Origin: an uncultured Eggerthella sp.
GTDB lineage: Bacteria > Actinomycetota > Coriobacteriia > Coriobacteriales > Eggerthellaceae
Direction of reading: 5' to 3'
Length of the DNA: 20,002 nucleotides
Assembly: GCA_900540345.1 (NCBI GenBank)
Contig: UQFK01000013.1
Location: 1 to 20,002, forward strand
The stretch's first letter is position 1, and every line of letters begins with the position of its first letter. Under the pieces are notes generated by a model. The model did no database searches. It worked only from the letters and a program-made list of their open reading frames with translations, and was not told where the DNA came from. The position numbers and the translations under genes were made by a program. Below, one piece after another: positions 6,919-14,277 of this stretch.

Positions 6919-6993
6919 GGGCGATTAGCTCAGCGGGAGAGCATCACCTCGACACGGTGGGGGCCACTGGTTCGATCCCAGTATCGCCCACCA
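6919..6993 (+). tRNA. tRNA-Val, anticodon GAC, with C33
   Basis: The acceptor GGGCGAT (6919-6925) pairs with ATCGCCC (6983-6989), then discriminator A and encoded CCA. The D arm is GCTC-AGCGGGA-GAGC, the anticodon stem TCACC/GGTGG with loop TCGACAC, and the T arm ACTGG-TTCGATC-CCAGT. The anticodon GAC (6951-6953) reads GUC/GUU. The base before it (6950) is C instead of the nearly universal U33, and the stem closes with a T-G pair at 27-43. All other features are canonical, so it is probably functional. Confidence 0.95.
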
Positions 6994-7011
6994 TTTAAAC
7001 AGACTACATAC

Positions 7012-7087
7012 GCGGACGTGGCTCAGTTGGTAGAGCATCACCTTGCCAAGGTGAGGGTCGCGGGTTCGAACCCCGTCGTCCGCTCCA
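7012..7087 (+). tRNA. tRNA-Gly, anticodon GCC
   Basis: The acceptor GCGGACG (7012-7018) pairs with CGTCCGC (7077-7083), then T and encoded CCA. The anticodon stem TCACC/GGTGA encloses TTGCCAA with anticodon GCC (7045-7047). The T arm is GCGGG-TTCGAAC-CCCGT. It lies 18 bases after tRNA-Val, in the same transcript. Confidence 0.97.
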
Positions 7088-7098
7088 GGGTAACAATG

Positions 7099-7129
7099 GC
7101 CGTCTCAACCTTTTCATGACGGCTTTTTT
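7099..7129 (+). terminator. Intrinsic terminator between tRNA-Gly and tRNA-Cys
   Basis: GCCGTC (7099-7104) and GACGGC (7118-7123) form a perfect 6-bp stem with a 13-base loop, followed by six T (7124-7129). The T run ends two bases before tRNA-Cys, so the downstream tRNA depends on read-through or on a promoter not recognised here. Confidence 0.7.
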
Positions 7130-7131
7130 GT

Positions 7132-7205
7132 GGCGACGTGGCCAAGTGGTAAGGCAGAGGCCTGCAAAGCCTTTATCCCCGGTTCGAATCCGGGCGTCGC
7201 CTCCA
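7132..7205 (+). tRNA. tRNA-Cys, anticodon GCA
   Basis: The acceptor GGCGACG (7132-7138) pairs with CGTCGCC (7195-7201), then T and encoded CCA. The anticodon stem GAGGC/GCCTT encloses CTGCAAA with anticodon GCA (7164-7166). The T arm is CCCGG-TTCGAAT-CCGGG. Confidence 0.97.
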
Positions 7206-7213
7206 AATCGACC

Positions 7214-7238
7214 AAAGACCGCATTGCGGTCTTTTTTT
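7214..7238 (+). terminator. Intrinsic terminator after tRNA-Cys
   Basis: AAAGACCGC (7214-7222) and GCGGTCTTT (7226-7234) form a perfect stem with a 3-base loop, continuing into a T run to 7238. It closes the tRNA cluster. Confidence 0.9.
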
Positions 7239-7260
7239 AAAGGATGGCGTTGCTCATATT

Positions 7261-8100
7261 ATGATTGACCTTTCGATCTTCGCAACTCCCGAAGCTTGGA
7301 TCAGCCTTGTTACATTGCTCTTCCTTGAGATTGTGCTCGGTGTCGACAATCTTGTATTCATCGCTATCACCACTGATCGTCTCGCTCCTGAAAAACAGCA
7401 TATTGGTCGCAAGGTCGGCTTGTTAGGTGCGCTCGTAATGCGCATCCTCTTCTTATGCTTCGCTTCGTTTCTTGTGCATATGACCCATCCACTTTTCTCT
7501 ATCCCTTTCATCGAGATCCACGGTGAGCCCATGGGCTTTTCCATTCGTGATCTCGTATTGCTCGTTGGTGGTATCTATCTTATTTATAAGGGAATCATCG
7601 AATTGAAAGGCGTGCTCGAACTTACAGAGGAAAAAGAAGCACAAGAGCCTTCGCATAAACGCACACGAATCACGCTGCCACAAGCAGTCATTACTATCAT
7701 GGTCATGGATCTTGTTTTCTCGATCGATTCGGTCATCACCGCAGTAGGACTCGCGCAACATCTCATCATCATGATCCTTGCAGTTATCATCGCAGTCATC
7801 TTGATGATGATCTTCGTCGATGCTATCTCGCGTTTCATCAATACACACACCGAGATCAAGATCCTCGCTCTTGTCTTCATTGTCACGATTGGTATCTTGC
7901 TTACGCTCGATGGTCTGGGTATCCACTCAGGCATAGAGCTGCTTGATATGCATGTTGAGAAGTTAATGGTGTACTTCGCGATGATATTCTCGGTCATCAT
8001 CCAGCTCATCCAGATGAAATACAAGAAGAATTATCAGGCCTGGGTCGCGCAGAAGAATCGCGAAATGGATTCCTCTCAAGATCGGGATCATCTTGCCTAA
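7261..8100 (+). CDS. TerC-family integral membrane protein
   Basis: A 279-residue protein with about seven hydrophobic segments and both hallmark TerC motifs: EIVLGVDNLVFIAI (residues 23-36, Glu23/Asp29/Asn30) and MDLVFSIDSVITAVG (149-163, Asp150/Asp156). The acidic residues in these membrane segments are thought to handle metal ions. Characterized relatives take part in tellurite resistance and in manganese export or metal supply to exported enzymes; which applies here is unknown. A charged loop (residues 122-137) splits the two halves. ATG 7261 is the only canonical start near the N-terminus; the nearest purine-rich site, AGGA at 7241-7244, is unusually far (16 bases). It follows the tRNA terminator and is convergent with the lipid kinase gene. 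The 35-base gap to that gene has no clear terminator. Confidence 0.92.
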   Translation: MIDLSIFATPEAWISLVTLLFLEIVLGVDNLVFIAITTDRLAPEKQHIGRKVGLLGALVMRILFLCFASFLVHMTHPLFSIPFIEIHGEPMGFSIRDLVLLVGGIYLIYKGIIELKGVLELTEEKEAQEPSHKRTRITLPQAVITIMVMDLVFSIDSVITAVGLAQHLIIMILAVIIAVILMMIFVDAISRFINTHTEIKILALVFIVTIGILLTLDGLGIHSGIELLDMHVEKLMVYFAMIFSVIIQLIQMKYKKNYQAWVAQKNREMDSSQDRDHLA

Positions 8101-8135
8101 GCGCTAAGCGTTGATCTCATAGGTTGATGAAAGGA

Positions 8136-9053
8136 TCAGTTTTCAAGATCCTTAAAATATTGGATGCATTCCTCAGAAACAATGTAACGTGCCGCTTTCG
8201 GCAGACAGCGCACCGTAAAAGGAGTATGCATATGGGTAGGTTCTCCGTCATATTCCATATACATTTCAGGCGAAGCTTCGATGGTTACTTCGCGTCCGCG
8301 ATACACTTCTAGATTTCCAAGCTTATTGGCAAGATTACCACTGTGGTCAACCGCTTTTGCAAAGAGTGTAGGAAGCAATTCGATCGCGGTATTCGTCTTT
8401 ATAACCACAATGTCAAGCAATCCATCTTGAGGTAAGTTCATATCTGACACCATAAGATCGAACTGGATGCGCGAGAAATTCGCGAAGACCACGCCGATAC
8501 CAGCGCTCTCGATACGCTTCCCATCGATTATGAGCGTGAACTTCGAATGCGGAGGGGCAGGATTGGTGAATGCAGCATGAAAATACGCAATAGGACCTAA
8601 GACCTGCTTATGCTGTGAAGCAAGCCGCATGATGATCTCGTCATAACCACAGCCTGCCATGATGGTGAAACCGACCGAACCTTGTGCGGTCTCGATCTCG
8701 CCAAGATCGAAATACATCGTCTGACCCTGATCGGCAACCTTGCATAACGCATGAGGCTCGTTTGGCGATGAAAGATTCATAGCCAGTAAGTTTGCAGTTC
8801 CAGAAGGAAAGGGCAGAATAGGAATATCCGAATAGCGCAGTGCGTAGGTGACCGCAGCGATCGTTCCATCGCCGCCACTTGCGACCACGAAATCGAACTC
8901 GGCGGCATCTTCAACCAATCGCTCAAACGGAGTGACCCCGTTAAACGTACGCAACGTGATCGTATCTCCGTCTTCAGCGTATGAACGGATGAAGTCGTAG
9001 ATAGCGCCAGCTCCATGGCCCGATCCGATGTTATGGATTACGAGAACTTTCAC
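8136..9053 (-). CDS. Diacylglycerol kinase / YegS-type lipid kinase
   Basis: A 305-residue member of the diacylglycerol-kinase catalytic superfamily (LCB5/YegS/DgkB). The nucleotide site is VVASGGDGTIAAV with GGDGT at residues 60-64, and PFPSGTANLLA (81-91) is the second conserved motif. The C-terminal half has the beta-rich fold with GLLDIVVI and MEYDGEP. Such enzymes phosphorylate diacylglycerol or related lipids at the membrane face, recycling lipid anchors into phosphatidic acid. The exact substrate (DgkB-like or YegS-like) is not decided by sequence reading. The start is GTG 9051-9053 after AAGGGG at proper spacing. The usual first motif NPxSG is altered to HNIGSGHG. It is divergent from rnd. 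Confidence 0.9.
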   Translation of the reverse strand: MKVLVIHNIGSGHGAGAIYDFIRSYAEDGDTITLRTFNGVTPFERLVEDAAEFDFVVASGGDGTIAAVTYALRYSDIPILPFPSGTANLLAMNLSSPNEPHALCKVADQGQTMYFDLGEIETAQGSVGFTIMAGCGYDEIIMRLASQHKQVLGPIAYFHAAFTNPAPPHSKFTLIIDGKRIESAGIGVVFANFSRIQFDLMVSDMNLPQDGLLDIVVIKTNTAIELLPTLFAKAVDHSGNLANKLGNLEVYRGREVTIEASPEMYMEYDGEPTHMHTPFTVRCLPKAARYIVSEECIQYFKDLEN

Positions 9054-9071
9054 CGATGCCCCTTTATGCGC

Positions 9072-9099
9072 TTCATAAACGTCTGCAATGCATTATAGT
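9072..9099 (+). promoter_or_regulatory. Candidate promoter of rnd
   Basis: TTCATA (9072-9077), a 16-base spacer and TATAGT (9094-9099), 28 bases before the rnd start and inside the short divergent gap with the lipid kinase gene. Confidence 0.4.
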
Positions 9100-9126
9100 A
9101 GTTCGGTGGTTTAACGAGAACTGGTA

Positions 9127-10290
9127 ATGCTAACGATGTTAAAGAAACTACTCATAGAAACCGACGATGCGCTCGAGCTATTCATTGAATCGTGTATGAA
9201 GAGCTCTTATATGGCCATTGACACCGAATTCCTTCGCGAGAAGACCTACTATCCTAAGACTTGTCTTGTGCAGATCGGAATAGAAGATACGATAGCGATT
9301 ATCGATCCATTTCCTCTTAAGAACCTCAAAGCACTCGCTCGTCCGCTCACTGACCCAGGCATTCTGAAGATCTTTCATGCCTGCACACAAGATATGGAGA
9401 TCATCCTTCGCGAGACCGGCGTACTTCCTGCGCCGGTGTTCGACACGCAGATCGCTGCGACGCTGCTTGGTAAGAACCAACAAGCCTCTTATGCATTGCT
9501 TGTCTCTCAATACTGCGACATCGAGCTTGCAAAGAAAGACTCGTTTACGGATTGGTCGCGAAGACCGCTTTCGGCTTCCCAGGTGCAATATGCCGCCGAA
9601 GATGTGCTGTATCTTCCGCAGATCCACGAGAAAATGATCAGAGCGCTCACCGAAAAGAATCGCCTGGATTGGCTCACTGAATCCTTTGAAGAGCTCAGCC
9701 ATCCTGATCGATATATTATCGACCCCTATGAGCGATACAAGAAGCTCAAGCGCGTCAACCAACTCAAACCACGTCAAATGGCAGCAGCACGTGAATTTGC
9801 AGCATGGCGTGAACTTAAGGCTCAATCACGTAATATTCCTCGTAAGTGGATCGTCTCTGATGAGCAGATCGTGGAGGCATGCCGTCGTGAAGCATGCACG
9901 CTTGATGAACTATTCATGGTTCGTGGTCTGCGAGATGCATTACGCACAAGCGATGCTCGTGAAGTGATCGCCTGTATCAAGAAAGGCCTCAACTGCCCTA
10001 AGGACGATCTACCAGCCCTCAAGAATAAATCACGCAGTGAGGCGAACGTGGATGCCGTCGTAGATGTGATGAGTGGTATCGCCCGTAAATGTTCGAAAGA
10101 AAACGATATCGCCGTGCAAACGCTCGCACCTCACGCAGAGCTCACCAAGCTTGCACGGGGCCATTACGACGAATGCGAGCTTTTGAAAGGCTGGCGAAAG
10201 CACTTGCTCGGAAATCAACTGCTTGATCTGCTCACAGGTAGGGTTTCATTACGGATAACTGACGGAAATCTGGAGATTGAGCGCTCTTAG
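9127..10290 (+). CDS. rnd: Ribonuclease D
   Basis: A 387-residue 3'-5' exoribonuclease of the DEDDy class that trims tRNA and other RNA 3' ends. The three exonuclease motifs are present: Exo I AIDTEFLRE (Asp32, Glu34), Exo II HACTQDMEII (Asp89) and Exo III QYAAEDVLYL (Tyr155, Asp159). An HRDC domain follows at about 209-290 (LKPRQMAAAREFAAWRELKAQSRNIPRKWIVSDEQI), then a second HRDC-like segment, as in E. coli RNase D (about 375 residues). ATG 9127 and ATG 9136 are both possible; neither has a strong ribosome site. It is divergent from the lipid kinase gene. A single-gene unit is likely, since the next gene has its own leader. Confidence 0.93.
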   Translation: MLTMLKKLLIETDDALELFIESCMKSSYMAIDTEFLREKTYYPKTCLVQIGIEDTIAIIDPFPLKNLKALARPLTDPGILKIFHACTQDMEIILRETGVLPAPVFDTQIAATLLGKNQQASYALLVSQYCDIELAKKDSFTDWSRRPLSASQVQYAAEDVLYLPQIHEKMIRALTEKNRLDWLTESFEELSHPDRYIIDPYERYKKLKRVNQLKPRQMAAAREFAAWRELKAQSRNIPRKWIVSDEQIVEACRREACTLDELFMVRGLRDALRTSDAREVIACIKKGLNCPKDDLPALKNKSRSEANVDAVVDVMSGIARKCSKENDIAVQTLAPHAELTKLARGHYDECELLKGWRKHLLGNQLLDLLTGRVSLRITDGNLEIERS

Positions 10291-10304
10291 ATTTACGCTG
10301 CTTG

Positions 10305-10335
10305 TTTAACGTTAAAGTTAGAGATCATCTAGTAT
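10305..10335 (+). promoter_or_regulatory. Palindrome and -10-like box ahead of the metallopeptidase operon
   Basis: TTTAACGTTAAA (10305-10316) is a perfect 12-base palindrome. TAGTAT (10330-10335) has a -10 form, and TTAACG inside the palindrome would be the -35 at an 18-base spacing. A promoter-operator arrangement is plausible but unproven. Confidence 0.35.
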
Positions 10336-10402
10336 TCGCGCAGACTTAAGGGTGATAGTGCTTGCACCTGAAACGTCTCACCAGCGCAGGAGGAAAGACA
10401 TC

Positions 10403-11059
10403 ATGTCGTACTTATTGCTCATCTTGGTAACGCTCGCGATCGGCTTTGGTGCGCAAGCCTACGTTCATCGTCAACTCAACAAGTATTCCCATGTGCCCAA
10501 TTCGAGCAACCTCACTGGACGTGATGTTGCGCTTGGTATGCTCAATTATTACGGCATACAAGGCGTTGAAGTACGCATGGGCCGCGAGGGCGAGGATTTC
10601 TTTAACCCGAAGGATAATTCCATCACACTTGGTCCTGATTCATATAACGGTCGCTCCATCACTGCCACTGCAACGGCCTGTCACGAAGTCGGCCATGCTT
10701 GCCAATTCGCTCAGGATTACAAGCCTATGAAAGTGCGCTCCGCACTCGTTCCTGCGGTCAATCTTGCTTCGAATGCTTGGATCTTCATCTTGCTCGCAGG
10801 TATTATCCTGAACGTGGTGGGTTTGGTTGATCTTGCTATCATCCTCTATGCAATTGCAGTCCTTTTTCAGATCGTCACGCTCCCTGTCGAATTCGATGCA
10901 AGCAAGCGCGCTATGGCCTATATGCGCTCTACTGGCATCCCAGGAGGGGAGCAAGCAGGAGCATGGAGCGTCTTGCGAGCGTGCGCTTTCACCTATGTTG
11001 CAGCTGCTCTCGTTTCCATCCTTCAATTACTCTATCTACTCTCAGCACGTGATAATTAG
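10403..11059 (+). CDS. Membrane-bound neutral zinc metallopeptidase (YugP-like)
   Basis: A 218-residue protein of the putative neutral zinc metallopeptidase family (Zn_peptidase_2, B. subtilis YugP type). An N-terminal membrane helix (YLLLILVTLAIGFGAQAY) is followed by the HEVGH zinc site in TACHEVGHACQF (His94, Glu95, His98), two or more hydrophobic segments, and LPVEFDASKRA, a conserved stretch that probably carries the third ligand Glu. The start ATG 10403 follows AGGAGGAAAG at ideal spacing; an earlier in-frame start at 10352 has no ribosome site. It lies eight bases before xseA and is probably the first gene of an operon with xseA and xseB. The physiological substrate of this family is not known. 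Confidence 0.92.
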   Translation: MSYLLLILVTLAIGFGAQAYVHRQLNKYSHVPNSSNLTGRDVALGMLNYYGIQGVEVRMGREGEDFFNPKDNSITLGPDSYNGRSITATATACHEVGHACQFAQDYKPMKVRSALVPAVNLASNAWIFILLAGIILNVVGLVDLAIILYAIAVLFQIVTLPVEFDASKRAMAYMRSTGIPGGEQAGAWSVLRACAFTYVAAALVSILQLLYLLSARDN

Positions 11060-11067
11060 GTCTTCTC

Positions 11068-12519
11068 ATGTATGATCACGAATCGAGCGAACAGCAACCA
11101 CAGCGTCGCGCGCTTAGTGTTTCTGCGGCGCTCAATATCGCCAAGTCGATCATCTCTGAGCACACCTTTCATATCGTTGGCGAGGTGAGCGAGCTCAATC
11201 AAAAACCAGGATACAAAGCGGTCTATTTCACTATCAAGGACGAAAATGCAGCGCTTCCTTGCCTTATGTGGATGAACCGTTACAAGAGCGCAGGCGTCCC
11301 ACTTCGACTTGGCGCACGTGTTGAGGTCGTAGGCAAGTTTACGATCTTCGCACCGAAGGGTCGCATGAATTTCGATGTTACTTCGCTTAAACTTGCAGGC
11401 GAAGGCGATCTTCGTGCCCAAGTAGCGCAACGTGCGCTCATGCTCAGAAACGAAGGCTTGATGGATCCGAGTCGCAAACGTGCACTCGTTGCTTTTCCCA
11501 CCAAGATCGGCCTCGTTACTTCTCCTAGAGGCGCTGCCGTCCACGATGTATTGCGCACGCTGAGACGACGTTATCCGATCGCAGAGATCCTCTTTGCTGG
11601 CGTTCCCGTTGAAGGTAAACAAGCGGCCCAAGAACTCATCAATGCGCTCAAGAGTGTTATTAATGCAGGAGCAGAAGAAGTCTTGCTCGTTCGTGGAGGC
11701 GGGTCATTTGAAGACCTAATGCCCTTTAACAATGAAGCGCTTGCTCGTTTCATTGCGCAAAGCCCTGTTCCTATCGTCACTGGCATCGGTCACGAACCGG
11801 ATACTTCGATCGCAGACATGGTTGCCGATCTGCGTGCTTCAACTCCCACCGCCGCAGCTGAAGCGGTAAGTCCGAGCAGAGAAGAGCTCTTTGATCAGCT
11901 TGACTCGCTTGCTGCACGTATGAGCTCTGTCTTCATGCATCGCATTGAGCGCTCGCTCAATTACGTTGCCGCTTTTGAATCTCGTCCGATCTTTCGTGAT
12001 CCGAACTACTTATACGCCAATGATCTTCAAATGATCGATCTCTATCAAACACGCATCGAACAGAATATGTCGCATTTCGGCGAATCCGACATCGCTGCGA
12101 TAGAACAACTCCAGTTGCGTTTAAGCATCGCCATTCCGCGCACACTCAAAGACCGCAAGCATGGTTGTACGGAACTCGCTCGTAGGCTCGCGATCTCTCT
12201 TGATTCACAGCTTGCCCATACCAACCACGAGCTCTCGCTCAAAAACCTCGCACTGCTCAAGGCAGGTAAAACACTCATCGATCCATATCGATCGGAAGCT
12301 GCACTAGCAACCGCCCGCCTCAACGACCTCTCGCCGCTCACAGCTCTTGAGCGTGGTTGGTCGATAACAAAAAACGATTCAGGTGCGCTCATAAGCTCAA
12401 TCGAGCAAGTGAAGGTTCATGATGCTATCACGATTCAAGTGCAAGACGGCATCATAGATTGCTCAGTCACAAACACTCAAGAAAGATCACCCCATTCTCA
12501 GCTACTCGAGAACCGCTGA
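11068..12519 (+). CDS. xseA: Exodeoxyribonuclease VII large subunit
   Basis: A 483-residue protein. The N-terminal OB-fold has IVGEVSEL and YKAVYFTIKDENAALPCLMW (residues 36-68). The catalytic domain contains KIGLVTSPRGAAVHDVL (146-162), VRGGGSFEDLMPFNNEALARFI (208-229) and GIGHEPDTSIADMVADLRASTPTAAAE (239-265), the three family hallmarks. The C-terminal third is a long alpha-helical, coiled-coil-rich arm that binds XseB copies, ending in a short DLSPLTALERGWSI segment typical of the family. With XseB it degrades single-stranded DNA into oligonucleotides during repair. The start ATG lies eight bases after the metallopeptidase stop, with weak AGGT upstream, so translation may be coupled. Length is in the normal range. 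Confidence 0.96.
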   Translation: MYDHESSEQQPQRRALSVSAALNIAKSIISEHTFHIVGEVSELNQKPGYKAVYFTIKDENAALPCLMWMNRYKSAGVPLRLGARVEVVGKFTIFAPKGRMNFDVTSLKLAGEGDLRAQVAQRALMLRNEGLMDPSRKRALVAFPTKIGLVTSPRGAAVHDVLRTLRRRYPIAEILFAGVPVEGKQAAQELINALKSVINAGAEEVLLVRGGGSFEDLMPFNNEALARFIAQSPVPIVTGIGHEPDTSIADMVADLRASTPTAAAEAVSPSREELFDQLDSLAARMSSVFMHRIERSLNYVAAFESRPIFRDPNYLYANDLQMIDLYQTRIEQNMSHFGESDIAAIEQLQLRLSIAIPRTLKDRKHGCTELARRLAISLDSQLAHTNHELSLKNLALLKAGKTLIDPYRSEAALATARLNDLSPLTALERGWSITKNDSGALISSIEQVKVHDAITIQVQDGIIDCSVTNTQERSPHSQLLENR

Positions 12520-12523
12520 GAAT
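12494..12523 (+). repeat. Perfect inverted repeat over the xseA stop codon
   Basis: ATTCTCAGC (12494-12502) and GCTGAGAAT (12515-12523) form a 9-bp stem with a 12-base loop. It includes the xseA TGA (12517-12519) and ends eight bases before the xseB ribosome site. No T run follows, so it is an intra-operon mRNA hairpin. Confidence 0.6.
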
Positions 12524-12542
12524 GCGATGTAAAGGAGAAGAG

Positions 12543-12791
12543 ATGCCAAACGAACAAATCGATCTAACCTTTCGCGAAGCAATGAACGAGCTTGGCAGTA
12601 TCGTCGAAGCTCTTGAGAGCAACACGCTCGAATTGGAAGAAAGCCTGAAAAAATACGAGCGCGGTGTTGCACTGCTGCGCTACCTCAAGACAAGCCTTGC
12701 TGATGCGCAACAAAAAGTTGAAGTGCTCATGGGTGAACTCGATACATCGATCGACGATACCCAGACCGACAACGAACTCTCAAAAGCTTAG
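12543..12791 (+). CDS. xseB: Exodeoxyribonuclease VII small subunit
   Basis: An 82-residue acidic helical protein with the XseB signature: LTFREAMNELGSIVEALESNTLELEESLKKYERGVALLRYLKTSLADAQQKVEVL. It wraps around the XseA arm to build exonuclease VII. The start ATG 12543 is preceded by AAAGGAGAAG; in-frame starts further upstream lie inside xseA and have no ribosome site. It follows xseA by 23 bases, the usual xseA-xseB pairing. The last ~15 residues are acidic and variable. No intrinsic terminator is obvious after the stop. Confidence 0.95.
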   Translation: MPNEQIDLTFREAMNELGSIVEALESNTLELEESLKKYERGVALLRYLKTSLADAQQKVEVLMGELDTSIDDTQTDNELSKA

Positions 12792-12890
12792 TTTTGTTCA
12801 TTTGAGACGATCGAGCTTGTGTTCCATTTCTCTCATGCGCGAACCCGTCCGCCGAATATGAACAGAGCTCGCGAAAGGGCGTCTGCGCAG

Positions 12891-12906
12891 GAACGTATAA
12901 TCGTTC
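12891..12906 (+). promoter_or_regulatory. TATAAT box inside a dyad, ahead of ackA
   Basis: A perfect TATAAT (12896-12901) flanked symmetrically by GAACG and CGTTC (12891-12895, 12902-12906), 28 bases before the ackA start. No -35 box is visible at 16-18 bases. The 138-base xseB-ackA gap shows nothing else clear. Confidence 0.5.
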
Positions 12907-12929
12907 TATCAACTTTGGAAGGAGTTTCG

Positions 12930-14171
12930 TTGAAAATCCTCGTCATCAATGCAGGCTCTTCATCGCTCAAGTATCAGCTCGTCGACATCGATGCCAATAA
13001 AGTCCTTGCACGTGGTTTGTGTGAACGCGTCGGATCCCAAGATGCCGTTCGTAAGCATGTGGTGGACGACAACGAAGTCTTGATCGAAGAACCGCTCGCA
13101 GATCACACAGAGGCTCTTCAGCTCGTCATCGATTCATTGCTTGCAGGCGAAGAACCTGTTCTCGAGAGCCTAGACGAGATCAGCGCTATCGGCCATCGTG
13201 TAGTTCACGGTGGTGAATACTTCAAACGTTCTGCCATGATCGATAACGACGTCATCGCAAAGATCGATGAACTGGCTGAACTTGCCCCTCTGCATAACAA
13301 AGCTGCCCTCGCTGGAATCCAAGCGTGTCAGAAGCTTATGCCTGAAACTCCCATGGTTGCCGTCTTTGACACGGCATTCTTCCAAACTATGCCACCTAAA
13401 GCCTTCATGTATCCAATTCCATTCGAATACTACGAGAAATACGGCATCCGTAAATATGGTTTTCATGGAACAAGCCATCGTTATCTCTCAGAACGTGCAG
13501 CCGACATCCTCGGTGAAGATCTCCATGATCTGCGCATCATCACCTGCCACCTTGGCAACGGGTGCTCTATAGCAGCGATCGATCATGGGGTTCCGATCGA
13601 TACATCAATGGGCTTCACGCCACTCGATGGACTTATGATGGGAACACGCTCTGGCGCGATCGACCCAGCTATCGTCACCTTCTTGATGGATCATGAAGGA
13701 CTCACGGCAGAAGAGATGAACGATATCCTCAACAAAGAATCAGGTCTTAAAGGTGTATCTGGCATAAGCAACGATCTACGTATGGTTCGTGATGCATCTA
13801 ACGCTGGAGACGAACGTGCGATCCTTGCCTATGAGATGTATTCATCTATCTGCAAGAAATATATCGGCCAATATCTCGCTCTCATGTCAGGCGCAGATGC
13901 CATCGTGCTTTCTGCGGGCGTAGGGGAGAACTGCCAGAAGATGCGCCGCATGATCTTCTCTGGCTGGCAGCCGCTTGGCATCGTGCTCGACCAAGAGAAG
14001 AACAAGCAGCGTGGATTTGAGCGCATCATCTCCACAGATAATTCTCGTGTCGCGATCATTGTCATTCCAACCGACGAAGAATATATGATCGCCCGTGATA
14101 CGTATGAGATCGTTCATGAAGCATCGCAGATCATTCCGGTTTCTGCTTTGCGTAATGAATTCGAACAATAA
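12930..14171 (+). CDS. ackA: Acetate kinase
   Basis: A 413-residue enzyme converting acetyl phosphate and ADP to acetate and ATP in the cytoplasm. The N-terminus KILVINAGSSSLKYQL is the first family signature. GHRVVHGGEYF, YGIRKYGFHGTSHRYLSE, CHLGNGCSIAAI, MGFTPLDGLMMGTRSGAIDP and LSAGVGENCQKMRR follow in order and cover the ATP- and acetate-binding residues. The start is TTG 12930, five bases after GGAAGGAG; starting there places the signature at residue 4, as in relatives, while the frame further upstream is non-conserved. No phosphotransacetylase gene is adjacent, unlike the frequent pta-ackA pair, so pta must be elsewhere if acetyl-CoA is the source. It probably has its own promoter. Confidence 0.96.
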   Translation: MKILVINAGSSSLKYQLVDIDANKVLARGLCERVGSQDAVRKHVVDDNEVLIEEPLADHTEALQLVIDSLLAGEEPVLESLDEISAIGHRVVHGGEYFKRSAMIDNDVIAKIDELAELAPLHNKAALAGIQACQKLMPETPMVAVFDTAFFQTMPPKAFMYPIPFEYYEKYGIRKYGFHGTSHRYLSERAADILGEDLHDLRIITCHLGNGCSIAAIDHGVPIDTSMGFTPLDGLMMGTRSGAIDPAIVTFLMDHEGLTAEEMNDILNKESGLKGVSGISNDLRMVRDASNAGDERAILAYEMYSSICKKYIGQYLALMSGADAIVLSAGVGENCQKMRRMIFSGWQPLGIVLDQEKNKQRGFERIISTDNSRVAIIVIPTDEEYMIARDTYEIVHEASQIIPVSALRNEFEQ

Positions 14172-14188
14172 GAGCGTTCATCTTCGAT

Positions 14189-14213
14189 CGCCAGCTATTT
14201 AACTTGGCTGGCG
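14189..14213 (+). terminator. Possible weak terminator hairpin between ackA and metG
   Basis: CGCCAGC (14189-14195) and GCTGGCG (14207-14213) form a perfect 7-bp stem with an 11-base loop, 18 bases after ackA. No T run follows, so termination is uncertain. No T-box signature was recognised in the 106-base gap before metG. Confidence 0.4.
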
Positions 14214-14277
14214 CAAACAGAGCAAGATCCTTCCGGTATCATGCGCCGAACAGGGATCAGAAAAGGAGATTCTTCTC

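Noticed and set aside
7453..8024. Overlapping minus-strand frames with Asp/His-rich or Met/Ile-rich repetitive content opposite the TerC gene
   Set aside because: The repetitive look comes from reading the Ile/Val-rich membrane codons of the TerC gene in reverse.
9178..9825. A 215-codon minus-strand open frame opposite rnd
   Set aside because: It is antisense to the RNase D catalytic domain, with Cys/Arg-rich residue content of a shadow frame and no domain.
11056..11631. A 191-codon minus-strand open frame opposite xseA
   Set aside because: xseA motifs cover the whole stretch on the plus strand; the antisense frame shows no family features.
14172..14277. T-box leader upstream of metG
   Set aside because: The 106-base gap is short and lacks a recognisable T-box sequence; only one hairpin is seen.
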